Notes under the pieces: generated by a model
The model's input: only the letters and a program-made list of their open reading frames with translations
The model's database searches: none
What the model was told of the DNA's origin: nothing
Translations under genes and position numbers: made by a program
NCBI GenBank assembly: GCA_006386115.1
Contig: VFIW01000003.1
Location: forward strand, 62,001-126,000
Direction: 5' to 3'
Length of the DNA stretch: 64,000 nt
Source of the DNA: Globisporangium splendens
Lineage: Eukaryota; Oomycota; Peronosporomycetes; Pythiales; Pythiaceae
Shown: positions 29,923 to 41,900 of the stretch, piece by piece
Position numbering within the stretch: position 1 is the stretch's first letter
Layout of the letters: every line of letters starts with the position of its first letter

Positions 29923-31357
29923 TTACGGGGAAAACAAGCTCGAGTTGTAGTCTGTGGACACTTTGGACCAAATGTCGTCCGACGCGAGCAACGACGACTC
30001 AACGCTCATCTTGCGCTTCCTCAGCGGCACAGTGGACGCGTCGTTGCTGTCGGAAGCGATCTGCTGCATTTCGGCGACTTTCTTCCTCTTCTTGCTGCTT
30101 TTGGATAATGAGATTCGATCATCGGGATTAACGCATTCCGGTTCATCTTCGGTGACCATTGCTTTCGTCTTCTTCTTCTTCTTGATATGGATCCGCATTA
30201 GCTGAAGGATGTCGTCATCGGCACCCTTGGCTTTCGTTTTGTTCTTGTTCACCTTCTCCTTGGGAGCAGGGGCTGCAGAAGTCGATACTGCTGGTGTAAT
30301 CGATGGATCCGTTTCAGTGACAGAGAGCGAACGCTTCCGTGAGGCAACCGTTCGCTGCTGGGTCGTTGTCGTCACCATCGCTCGACTTCCGCCTTCGCTA
30401 CCTGCTTCGCTGCACTCGGACACATGCTGCTGCATCGCCGCAGGCGTCATGAGTTTCTTCTCGTCGCAACTCACGCAAATATCGAGTGTGCGCACATTCT
30501 GAGCGCAAATCTTTCGATGTGCTTTCAGCGTCTTGAGAGAGTCGAAGCATTCAAAGCACAAGTTGCATTTCGGCGCCGGTGGCACGTGCACATCGAGCAC
30601 ATTCATGACCGACTCCAGCTGGAAATCGTCGCGTTTCGCCGCCATGAGCTTCATGAGCTCATCGTACAAGTGGATCAGTACGAGCGCATCGGCGGCGGCA
30701 TAGTGTAATTGGCTCGGCGCAAGCGGTCGGCGGTTCCAATTCGACGTCTGCTGGGTCTTCGTGAGCTTGCGGTGCAGATACAGGAACACGAGCTTCTGGA
30801 GACTCAGCGGGTGGTGGCTACCGACAAGCGAGATCGACAGATCGTTCACTTCGACGACGCTCTTCGCGACGCGAAAGCACGAGGCCTTCGGGTACGACTG
30901 CGCCAGCTCCTTCAGGTCCTGGTAGAAGCCCTGGCCGAGCTTCAAGATGTTCTTGGACAGGAACACCTCGGAGAGTGTGCTGTTGTACATCTTGGGTGGC
31001 ATCGTGAGCAGGTCGAGCACGAACACTTCCTCCTTGTTTTCCGCATCGCGCACCGCGATCTGCAGCAAGCTGCTCGGATTTTGCTTTAGCGTCTTGTAAA
31101 ACACGGGCTTCGTCTCCTATAGTGTAGGAAAACATACATGCATCCCTTCAGTCATTCAACAGCCTGATAGAGGGATCGATAACTAATAGTGTACGTACCG
31201 TATCAAAGCCCATGACGACGGCCTTGCGCAACCGTGACTCGCAGTACGCCCACTTGTCCTTGGATGCGACGAAGTGGATCGTCTCGCTCGGGTTCTTGAT
31301 CGCGTATGGTGTGCTCTGGTTGATCATGTGCGAGATGACCGGCTTCGTGGACACCAT
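29923..31357 (-). CDS. 3'-5' exonuclease domain protein (DEDDy type), two exons, about 450 aa
   Basis: Exon 1 (31357-31199) ends VVMGFDT and exon 2 (31116-29923) begins ETKPVFYKTL, joining the Exo I motif FDTET across an 82-bp intron with GTACGT and ACTATAG ends. Exo II is LKLGQGFYQDLKEL, and Exo III is HYAAADALVLIHLYDEL with the Tyr and Asp of the DEDDy class. C-terminal additions: a CNLCFECFDSLKTLKAHRKIC zinc finger and lysine-rich stretches (HIKKKKKTK, KSSKKRKK) suggesting the nucleus. It resembles the exonuclease domains of WRN and EXD/Mut-7 proteins. It could act on DNA or RNA ends. The start at 31357 is the best ATG, but a further 5' exon is possible. Confidence 0.85.
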
Positions 31358-32630
31358 CTTGGCGCAGATACGTCGCGTTACACAGCGGGAAGAAGCGGGT
31401 ATCGGGGATGACGCTGCTGCTACTGCGTGTGGTGGTGAAGGCGGTCGGTGGCTCGTACACAAGTCACTTCTTCTTCCTCCTCTTCCTCGTCGTCCGTCGG
31501 CAGCGCGTCGTCCGCATCCGCTGGTGGCAGAGCGAGTGAGACTGCATGACACAAATGAGTGGAGACAGTACTGTTGACTTTCGAATAGTGCGCTCTGTGT
31601 GGTCCACCACAGACACCTTTCCAAGATTGTTCTGTGCGGACAAGTGATGTACGGTACTGTAGATGTTCCTGTGGAAATGAATATTGTGGTTGTGGCAGGC
31701 ATGTGAGTGATGGCCGAGCAATGGATGGTGATCACGCGACTCGAGAGGATGCGAATAAGTGCACGATCAAAGAGCAATTGGCGCAACCAAACAAAAATGC
31801 AATGCGGCGCCACCACCATGTTGCACGCTCTCTTCACGCTGTTGTTTGTGCTTCCGCCACTGTGAGTTGGCAGCAAAGAATGGACAAACGAACGGTTATG
31901 TTCGTTTAAATGCGCGCGGAAACCGACGAGTGCGTGCATTATAAACATGCAGCAAAATGCAGGTGCCAGTTGGCCATCGATGGTTAACAGTGATCGTCCC
32001 TTTCTAGATGGTGCTCTTCGCCTGACAGCCAGCTACAATATCTGCGTGAAATGGGGGAGCATGACCTCAATCAGTGCGTTCGACATTGCTATCAGATGGA
32101 CCCACAATTGCAACAATTGACGTTTATGCCCCACTCGGTGTATCTCTCTCTCTTCGAGAATCCACCTCTTCTGCGTCTCGAGAATCTTGCAAATTGTTGT
32201 TCAACATGCTGCGTCGCTGCGTCTTTGCCGCCGTCCAGATTATTCCACAGTGTTTCTGATCGAAGCAGGTGGGTACACTGAGGAAATCCCTTTAGTATAC
32301 TGCACACTGCCAATGAATGCAATTTTAAAACTGTCTTGTTGATAAAATGCGCAGCATACAATTAAGCTCGGTACAAAACTGTCAATTCTAATTTCCATCC
32401 AACTATGTGGTGGTACGATGCGGTACCTACTCCCGTGCGTGTCTTTGCAGATTAATCTTTTTCGAAGTTGCAGTTGAAGCGTCGGGCGTGATGCCACTCG
32501 CGTGGAAACGCGTCTGCAGCGGCAACGCGTGGGTACTGGCGGCGCTTCTTCTTCCAGCGATCTCCCACAAGCAGCAGAAGCGCTCATCATAGCGTCCGCG
32601 TCGCGGCTTGTGCGCCGTCCTCAGTCTGCT
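31358..32630. other. Intergenic stretch of about 1.3 kb
   Basis: No gene recognised. The left part may hold a missed 5' exon of the exonuclease gene: an acidic run encoded on the minus strand near 31460-31520. The rest is AT-rich and unremarkable until the initiator at 32631. Confidence 0.4.
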
Positions 32631-32647
32631 GCTCATTCCGCAATTGG
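32631..32647 (+). promoter_or_regulatory. Oomycete initiator element of the azoreductase-like gene
   Basis: GCTCATTCCGCAATTGG matches the oomycete initiator consensus over nearly its whole length and sits about 50-65 bases upstream of the ATG at 32696. Confidence 0.7.
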
Positions 32648-32695
32648 AGCAATTCGACACACACCCCAGCAGCCAACAACTCAGTTCCCACAACA

Positions 32696-33502
32696 ATGGC
32701 CGTAGACCAAGTGGACAGCTCCGACAAGGTGCGCATTTCCTATTGCTACTATGCACATGCACGTTCATTGCGCTAATGCTCTCTCTTTATGCGCATGCTC
32801 TAGCAAACGATTCTGCATATCAATGCGAGCATCACGCCAGATTCCGTGACGGCGCGCGTGGCGACCGCGATGGTCAACCACTTGACGCACCACTACCACC
32901 GCCACGTGCAGAACGGCGGCGTCGAGAAGCCCGTCGAGAACCCCGGAGACGTGCTCAATATCGAGGAACTCGACGTGTGGAGCAGCAAACTGCCCAAGTT
33001 CGACCGCGAGACCATGCAGCGCGTGTGGCGCGCGCGCAACAACAGCGAGGACGAGGCAGATGTGGCCGCGTTCAAGCCGATTCAGGAGCTCGCGGCGCAG
33101 CTCGTGCGCGCCGACTTCCTCATCGTGACGTGCCCCGTCTGGAACTTCAGCATCCCGTACGTGCTCAAGCAGTACATCGACTGCATCGTGCAGCCGGGAC
33201 TGACGTTCCGCAATGCCGATGCCGAGGGTCCGTCACGACCGTTCATCAAGGACCGTCCATTGATCATCATCTCGTCGTCGGGCGGGAAGGCGCCGCCGCC
33301 GAACGAGGACTTTGTGTACCCGTTCATCAGCAAGATCTTTGCGATGTGCGGCTTTGACGACCCGCACCACGTCGCGATCGAGGGACTCGCGAACCACGAC
33401 AAGCAAATCTGCTACGACAACGCCGTGCACGAGGCCAACGCCATCGCCGACCAGGTCGTGCGCAATCACAAATTGCGATTAGATGCGAACAACGAGGGCT
33501 AA
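32696..33502 (+). CDS. FMN-dependent NADH-azoreductase / NAD(P)H dehydrogenase (quinone)-like, 243 aa
   Basis: Flavodoxin-2 fold flavoprotein that reduces quinones and azo compounds with NAD(P)H. Exon 1 (32696-32728) encodes MAVDQVDSSDK. A 75-bp intron (GTGCGC...TCTAG) follows, then exon 2 (32804-33502) opens with QTILHINASITPDSVTARVA, the family N-terminal strand and FMN loop. CPVWNFSIPYVLKQYIDCIV with PGLTF is the diagnostic AzoR segment, and IIISSSGGK follows. Length fits the family. The start is fixed by the short exon and the initiator 50-65 bases upstream. It is convergent with PIG-M. Confidence 0.9.
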
Positions 33503-33778
33503 TGCGTAAGGAGCGGTGCAACACAGTACAAGACCGAGAACTCAAGTGAAAAGATGGAAATAGACCGCTACGTAGCCAATGTGAATGATGTTGTGTACAT
33601 ATACAATTGATGTTTTTCCAATATTGTTGCCGTCTTTGCCTTGTTTTTTGTCGTTTTGGTTGCTGTCAATACGCTTTCGAGATAAAGGCAAATCAATCAC
33701 TGGTGCGGTAGAATCAAGTATCTGCGCTCTGTTTCAATTTGGTTTCACTGTTGATTGTTCACAGAATGTCGTCTCCAT

Positions 33779-35740
33779 CTACTCGGCTTTGGTTCGCTCG
33801 TTCGGCACCAATTGCGCGACTTTTCCCTTCATAAACAGAGGCGAGAACGTGTGGTGGCGCATCAGCATCGCCAGGACCCCGATATTCACGAAAAAGAACA
33901 CGAGACCGGCGATCCAGAGCGGGAAAAACGTATTCTCGCCCTTCATCTCGAGGTGGAACGCCCAGAACAGCCAGTGGAGCTACGAGCCAATAGACAATAC
34001 CAAACACAGGAGATTATGAGTCATACGTTCACGAGAACCAACCAATCTCGCATGCAATGCATGCACGGGTACTTTACCTCACTGCCAAACCAAAGCGCGA
34101 TCATGAACGCACCCTTCCATCTCAAGCGCAAACTCGTCAGTGGGAACACCAAGGGCAGGAACGCCGTGTACCACAAGAAATACTGCAAGAACCAACAAAT
34201 CAGCATGTCCTCATTAAAGTCAGCGTCGTGCACACTTCCCATTTTAAAGAGTGGACTCACCTGGGCCGTGCACACTTTGTTAAAGATGACAAACACCATC
34301 GTCAGCGCAAAGAGCGCAAAGGTGATGTCTTCTCCGTACACGAGCGAGATCGTCACCAGCGACACCAGTTGTGGCAGGAATGCGAGCAGGCCAACGCCAA
34401 AGCCCGACGGTGTATTGTATCTGTTGCAGCAACGACGAAGAGGGCATGACCATGAGAAAGAGAGGAGAGACACATCCCGAAACAAAACGGTACCTGAGGT
34501 AGAGATCGTAAAAGTAGACGGAGAAATTGTGGCGATTGTCGGTGCGCGTGAAGTGGTACAAGTATGCTTCGTACAGGAACTGGAAGCCATAGAGTCTGTA
34601 AAAGGCAGCAATGAGCGCGAGGAAGAGGCTGCCGCTGATCAATCCGAAGAGCATGCGATCGCGGTTCAGCCAGCCGCCCAGGTGGACCCAAAAGCAGAAC
34701 GACGACGAACACGACTGCGACCACTTTGCATTCGACACATTGTAGCGTCCATTGAGGAACTGCATTGCCACACGTTGTAGCACAGTAGAGAGAGAGAGAG
34801 AGAGAGTAAGAGAAAGTGATTTACTGGCATGACCTGACACAAGGACGTACCACAAGAAACGCGAGCGCGTATACAATCGGATAGATCTTGAAATGCACAG
34901 CAGCACCGTAGCTACATATACACATCCCATCCACGTATCGTTGAGTACCAGTATGCGTGCGTTTGATGAGGAAGCTGAGCATGTCAACAAGGCTCTCACG
35001 TGATCGCAGCGAGTACGAGCTGTTTGCGCATGAGGAAGAGCAGCGTGAGCAGCACGAGCACCACCACGATCGAGTCCGCGTTGCCTCGCGTCGAGATGTT
35101 GATCGAAAACGGGTGGAACAGCCACACACTGCACGCATCCACATTGCACAAACACATATGCTATGGTCAAGTGCTCAGCTTGCATGATGAATAAATGCTC
35201 TGTGTTGCAAACCTGGAGTAGAGAGCAGCATCTACATACAAGGCAAGAAATGACCAACTCTCAATACATTACAAACACAGCAACTGCAGAGGTCCACACA
35301 CACAAACGCACTCTTTTCTGGAAGTCCACGCAGCCGCAGAATCTGAAACAGCACATGGCCGGCGAGCAAATCGCAGCCCACAAAGAACAGTTTGCCAAAC
35401 GCTTCGTGCAGCAGTACGTTCGGCAGCAGCAAGAATGCCCTACAGGTTCAATAGCATCAACATGTAGATGAGCATGCATGCACATGTTAACCAAATGCGA
35501 ACGCCACTAGCGTGCAGTATAGACGAGCAGGACGTACAGGACGGGCGTGTAGCGGTACGTCGTGCGGTCGAAGGGCGAGTTGCCCGCGGCCATCTCGCGG
35601 GACGCGTCCGTGTACACGTCGTAGTCGACGTCCGTGTACTTGACGCTCATGAGGCGGTCCTGCAGCTCGCCGTACGCGATGAGCGCGAGCCGCAGGAGCA
35701 ACGCGCCGCCCAGCAACTGCGTCTGGAGCTGCGACGCCAT
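33779..35740 (-). CDS. PIGM: GPI mannosyltransferase 1 (PIG-M), eight exons, about 420 aa
   Basis: Adds the first alpha-1,4-mannose to GlcN-PI during GPI-anchor synthesis, on the lumenal side of the ER, from dolichol-phosphate mannose. Exon 1 (35740-35538) carries the catalytic region [17 protein letters not shown]. Then come [71 protein letters not shown] and a C-terminal membrane segment ending NERTKAE. Approximate further exons: 35439-35302, 35128-35000, 34911-34851, 34759-34494, 34420-34261, 34182-34078, 33979-33779. The total of 1263 nt is divisible by three and close to human PIGM (423 aa). Multiple hydrophobic helices. No frame break seen. Confidence 0.93.
34791..34812. repeat. GA microsatellite in a PIG-M intron
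   Basis: About eleven GA units just left of the acceptor side of PIG-M exon 5's upstream neighbour, within the intron between exons 5 and 4 as read on the minus strand. Simple-sequence repeat with no evident function. Confidence 0.7.
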
Positions 35741-35905
35741 GTTGGATTTGCAAGTGCAGCTGTTCAGTTGTAAATGATAAAAGCGTACTTAATCGAGCAT
35801 GTAGATGCACAGTAACCCACAAAAGTCTTTGTAGTGATTCCTGTGAGAATCGAATGGCTACATTGTGTTCACAATCGGGAGAATGCGCATTTGATGACCT
35901 CATTT

Positions 35906-38900
35906 TCACTCGGGACTCTTGAGCACAATGTGCGCAAGACCGTATACGACGGTGTTGTACCGCATGCGGTTCTTGAGGCGCTGTTTGCCCAGTTGGGAGG
36001 CGGTCTTGCCGCTGGCAGATGCCATCTTTTGAAGGTTCGTGGAGCTGGTGCCGTCAGGTTGGAGCGTGCTTGAGCTGTTCGAGTTGCTAGTGGATGGCGC
36101 ACCTGTGAACGTACTAGTGTTTCCACCTGGCGGTGGCAAATTAGAATTACTTGACGTCGCGGATGTCGTGGTGCTCGGCGGAGCACTGGCGAGAGCTCCA
36201 CCCGGCGAGACCAACTCGCCGTACTTTTTGAGCGCCTTACCGATGGGGAAGCCTTTCGCGAACCCTGCAAGCAACCCACTTGCGCGCTGGCGATTCCCGT
36301 TGAACGCCGTCGGCCACAGATTGATCACGAGAACATTCACGCCCGAAAGCGACCAGAGCATCGCGTTTGCGTACGCATCGTCTTCGAGTTCGAGCTGCCA
36401 GGCATCTTTCTCACTGTCGACTTTGCTCTGCCGCCTCACACTCGACGGGTTTTCCGCACGATCAAGAAGGCACGCAACATGACAACTCAGCGCCATGCTC
36501 ATCGCAGTGAGGTCGTGGAACGACAAACACGAGCCAAGGACCCGGTTTGCGCCAAGGAAGAACAAGCCACCTCCTCGGCGATTCAGCAACGTGTATTGCC
36601 AATCGGTTTTTGTGGGTGGCTGGCCATGCTCGACTGCTTCTTTCCAGTTGGTGAAGGCACCGCCAGCGCGTTTGACGTGCCGGTGCATTGCTGACTCCAT
36701 TGTTTGGTCTTCCAAACTAGGGTCGTCACGGTATGGATCAACTATGTATCGCATGTCGTCTCGCTTGAGCGGTTGCGCCTTTTGCATTTGCAGTCTCTGG
36801 TATAGCACATGGACCGAGAAATCGCGTGTAATAGACTCAGCTTTCTCGAGTACTGGTAAGGATTCCAGTGGTAGGCATTCCAGCTCCCGGTCTACAAGGA
36901 GCACGAGCGCGGTCCCCACGAGTTCGTTCTGGAGAGTACTTTGCAACGAGGAATGGCTGAGAAGAGGTGCGAACAAATCGTTTGTGTCCACCAAAATGGC
37001 ACTAAACTCTTTCTCGAGCACGTCGTTTTCAGACGAGAGTGCATGGTTTACGACGGAATCAGTGGCTGAGAATTCAAAGTTGGGGTCGTTTGCATGCAAC
37101 TCCTCCAACTCAGCGAGCATTTTCGTGTACGCGCGTCGCCAACGACGAACGCGGTCTCGAAGTTGATCAAACGCCTTCATCATGGGTTCAGTGCATTCGA
37201 TCCGTGCGATGGCATACTGCTTTTCTCCGCTTCCAGCCATTGCGCCGTAGAGAAAACACTTATCGGGCGAAAACTGGAACGACAAAATGCACTTGCGTGG
37301 TGGCAGTGCACCAAGAATCGTGTCGACAGGTACGGCGACGCTCATTCGCTTAAACGCAGACGACTGCTGGTCCAAGTACATAAGTGAGAGCTGGTACGAG
37401 GGGCTATTTTGCATGGCGTTTGTGTGCGTGTCCTGCAGTCTTTGCATTCGTCGAAGATGCAATTGCTGGACATCTCGAGGCGACACGCAGCGATGGAACA
37501 CTTCTGTCAAATGGTCTCGAGCGACCACACTCTGATAGAGAAGAAGACTGCGAATGCAATCCAGAGGGCGATGGCACCCGTACACTTGCACCAGCTCGTA
37601 GGGGCAGAGACGAAGTAGCTTGTAATCGCGCTTTTCCAGCACCAGTTTCTGGATATTTTGCAATTGGGTACTGCAGTCAGTCAGGAAAGATTCGATCTTT
37701 TCGTTTTCCATGAGATCGTCTTGGCTCGACGTGAGATCTTCTCTGTCACCTTGGTCCACTTGTGCAATAGCTGCAGTCTTGTCAGTTAACTGGAGAGAGC
37801 TGCTACCACTACCGCAAACCCACGTACACTGAAGTGCATCCGCTGACGTGAACTTGGTCCACAACTTGTGCCGGACTTTCTCAGTAACGAGTCTACTCTC
37901 GCTATGAAAGAGCGCTAATCGCTGACACTGCAAGACCTGTAATTTCGCCAGCAGGACATTCTCGTCCAGACCGGAATGACGCAGTATCGCAGCTGCAGAA
38001 GTTGCAAGCATCATCGCGAATGCCAAGTCGCCGCCACGCAGTTTCTGGATGCCACTTGAGGTCTGGTGAAGCCATTTCTCCACAATGTTGCGCTTTGCAT
38101 TGGCTTCGTGAACATACTACGTCATTTCTTCTTCCTTGATCTTTGCAGGCGGTGTTTCTATTGCAATCTCAATGCTAGCCAATGTGCACTTTGCAACAGT
38201 CAATTGAATCTCCAGCGGAGAGGCAAATGCTGACGAAGATGACTCGATGCTTTCTAGTCCCGCAGATGTAGAAGAGCAAGACTTTTCGTAAAACTGACGA
38301 ATTTGCAATCGCAGAGCTTCCATCTTGATAATCGCTTGCTGCAAATTAGATCTCGTGAACTCCCCAATGTCGAGAGCCGAAGAATCAATATTACGGTCGA
38401 TAGCTGCGTGTACTCCAAGCCATTCCTTGACATTTGCCACGAGACACTGGCTGAGCGTTGGTTTGCAATCCAGTTGCGTTAGAATCTGAACACATTTGCT
38501 AAACACATTACGGCTTTGCGTGAGAATTTGTACGCAATCGCTGTTGTTTTTGCCACCGACTTCTTGCCCTTGAGACTTGCAGCTTGCACCATGTTTTAAA
38601 AGCAAACTCGCACGCTTGCACTTCAACTGCGCAATCCAGGTCAGAATATCAAGCTCTCCCCAGATGCTCGATGCTGTACTCGCATTACCTCTACTAGCCA
38701 TGGCGTCGTCAGACGGCGAGAATGAGAGAAGCCACTTGGTCAATCGTTTTTCCGTGTTTTCCAGCAGCTTTATGCCATGTTCGTAACTCTCCGTCGCGTT
38801 GAGGATATCGCAGCATCGAATCGTCCAGCGAACCATCTTTTGAAGATCAAACGACAGACTCTGTAAAGCCTGTTGGCTCTCCGCGAGCGCACTCTCCATG

Positions 38901-41900
38901 TGGCCCTCGACGTCGTACACGTACCCAAAGAGTATGTGCAGCTCGCTTTGACGCGCGTAATCACCATCACGAAGCGTATACTTGAGCATTTCGAGCGCTG
39001 TTTTCGCCTGGTGAACGTACCCAAATCGAAGGAACAGCTCGGTCGTGTGCAGCATCTTGTCCAACACGCTCGCACTGCTGGATTGCACGATTGGACACTG
39101 GATGCCTTTACTCGCATACCTACCTGCAACCTGTGCTGAAGACTCTTCCGCCTGTTGTAGCTCCTCGAGAATAGTCTTTCCATGAGTTTGGAATCTCTCC
39201 AGTGCGCTTTGTAGTGGCAACCCACAAGCTCCGGTCGCATTGAGGCGCTCGAGGACGCCAAACATTGTCAACTCGAGCCAGAGCTCCATGATTTTGGTTT
39301 TCTTTGCGGTGTACCTATGGAAAAGAACTTGGTACAGGCAAATCGTAGGCAGCGCTATCTCATCCAGCAGGCCGTCATGCAACATTCCCAGCAATTTCTC
39401 AAGGTAGACGCCCGTAACAACCGGCTCGGTGAAGTGAAGGACGACCGCGCTTTGCATCGACGTTAGCTTGCTTGTCCATTCCATGAAGAATCGCGCATCG
39501 GGACTCTTTGCGTAGCGTGAATACATTGAAATCCACTCGCGACTGGATGTTGGCGGCTCATATTTGGCTTTCTGGTTGCGCTTCCACTCATCAAAGTCCA
39601 CGTCAGTGATGCCAGCTTTCGTGAACGCATCCTGGAGCTCCATCTCATTCACTGCAGAGAAGGTACTGGTCCAGGTACGTTAAGCGCAATGCAGTGCGTT
39701 CTCAATAGCACGCCAACGATCTTTGCCCGCATTCGCACACATTGCGCGCATCACGAAGATCCGAAGGAGCTTTTCGTCGCGCCAGAGCCCGGAATAGGTC
39801 ACTATCGGCTCTTGTTGTGATTTCAGCGCAGACATCGAGTTGGCTCGCGCGAGCTGCCCTGTGCGCGATGGCGTGCGTGAGTCCACCGCACAAGACTTGC
39901 TTCTCGCATCTTCTGCACTTAGCTCGTTCGCAAGCAGCAATTTCACTGCAGTATCAAGATAAGCGTCGATATCCTGCCCGGCAACTCGATTTGAAAAGAA
40001 CCATTCCGCCAAATCGAGCAGTACCAAAGCTTGTTCCTCTGGTTTCCCATCAAGCTCACCATACGCGCTCGCGAGAGCCGTCAACTGCGCTGGTGGGTCC
40101 TTCATGGATGAGAACGCGATTTTCTTTAAAATCTTGGCTCGCAGAATCGGATCTTGCTGCTGGTCGCTTCTTTTGCCGCTGCCAGCCCCAGTACCACGCG
40201 CCTTTCCAGCTTGATCAGTGCCAAGATGCGCGATAGCAATGGCGTGCGCAGCGTGGATTTCATTGGCGATCTCGGTTCCAAATGAAGACGCTGCTGCAAG
40301 TGCGTCCTCGCACACATCACGCGCGTCCTTCCATTCACTGCCCTTTTCACAAACCGACAGTGTCAGTAGGACCAGATCTCCATATTGACGAGGAAGTTGT
40401 TGGCTGCCAGACTTCGTGTTGGCCTCGCTAAGAAAGCGTAACGCTTGTCTTAATCGTTTGATGATCTCCTTCATCGTCGGTGTGTCGTAGTCGGTTGTCG
40501 CGTTGGGGCTACTGCTGGCATTCATCGCCATTAGGACAGCGTTCCACACGATTTCGCTGGCTTTGATAATCAATGCTCCTGCATTGGAGCGATGACCATA
40601 CTCCGCAGCATGCACGAGATGTTCCAAGGCTGCCAGCACAAGCTGTCGAGGGATCGCTCCTTCGTCACCATTCCCGAGCGCGAGAATAGCGCGTCCACAA
40701 AGAATTTCGCTCGCAGCGAGCCATCGCCAGACAGAGCCTGGAAAAAGAACCTTGTGTCCCTGAGAATGCGGCTCAGCGGGTAGAGCGAGCAAAGACTGGG
40801 TCGCGCACCCGATCGCAAATCGAAAATTGTGAAGGCGAAACGCGGCATAGCCGAGTCGTACCCATAATTCGACGTAGACCTCCCTCTGCTGCTGCACAGC
40901 TTCCAGCGTCAACTCGAGTGAATTCTCCTGGAACGCTGCAAAGACTTCTTGCGACAGGCTGCCCTGCCAAAGCGCCACGGCTTTCTGGTACAGCGCCAGG
41001 TTCTTATTGCCGCTCTGTCCTTGTTGGAAGGAATTCTCAAGAGCTTCGAGGTTTGCAGCTACTTTCAAGTAAGGGCTCATGCTGTCGCTTAGTGGGAGTT
41101 CTTTTGTCGGATTCTGAGTCAAGTGCGCGCGTGTTTTCGCTTCGACGAAGCGCATCATATGGATGGCGCTCGCATCACTCGAAGTTGCGCTGTTTGCCGG
41201 TGAGAGAGATGAAGCCGCAGATTTTCGCTTCAGAAAACTCTCCGCGATCGCCAGCACTTTCTCCCAACGTGCCATTTTTTCATAGGTCGCGATGAGTCCC
41301 AGTGCGAGGCTAGCGAAAAGCTCCATATCCACTCCTGAGAAGCTGTCCATCGATTGGTAAGCAGCTTCCAGTGCCGCGACACATTCGGGGAGAATCGCCT
41401 GGGCAGCATTGGAAACAGATGGGGCCGTGACCATTCGAAACAAGTGGAAGTGATAGTTCCAGAGGTACACACATGTGTTTTCAAGCACGAATTTCCATCC
41501 AATGCGTCCTGCTGCCGCTAGCATTGCGGAAAATTGCTCGATGATACCGCGTTTCATGGCGAGAATCTCGTCGAGGACTGTGCTTGTGTGGATCTGAATA
41601 GCTTCAATGCGGTTCTTGTCATCATCGGTCGCTGGAGTTGCTGTTTGTGGGAAAAGGTCATTCGTCTCTGGGAGCTGCATGCCGAGCACAAAGGTGTCTT
41701 GGCCGAGGCGGAGCAGCGCTGCCATCTCCACTTCGTGATCTCCCGTTCGTTTATCTTCGCGTTTGCGGCTGGCTGCCCGGCTTGCGTTTGTTGCACCCCG
41801 CGATACAACGTCCGCTTGGTGCTTTACAGCATCTTGTTGCTACTCTGACCGACGCTTGATGTGGGCCGCGAGGATGTCGACTAGTAGAAACCGAAAGTCC

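Noticed and set aside
35906..38083. Separate CHAT or separase-like protease gene
   Set aside because: The PLESLPVLE-type end first suggested a caspase-like fold, but the segment is in frame with the upstream pieces and matches the C-terminus of CFAP46.
41770..41842. A short intron hiding the TAG in CFAP46
   Set aside because: A GT...AG pair of about 69 bp keeping the frame can be drawn, but its donor (GTCAGA) is unlike the other introns here. No such solution exists for the TAA at 39680 or the TAG at 38117. Not fully excluded.
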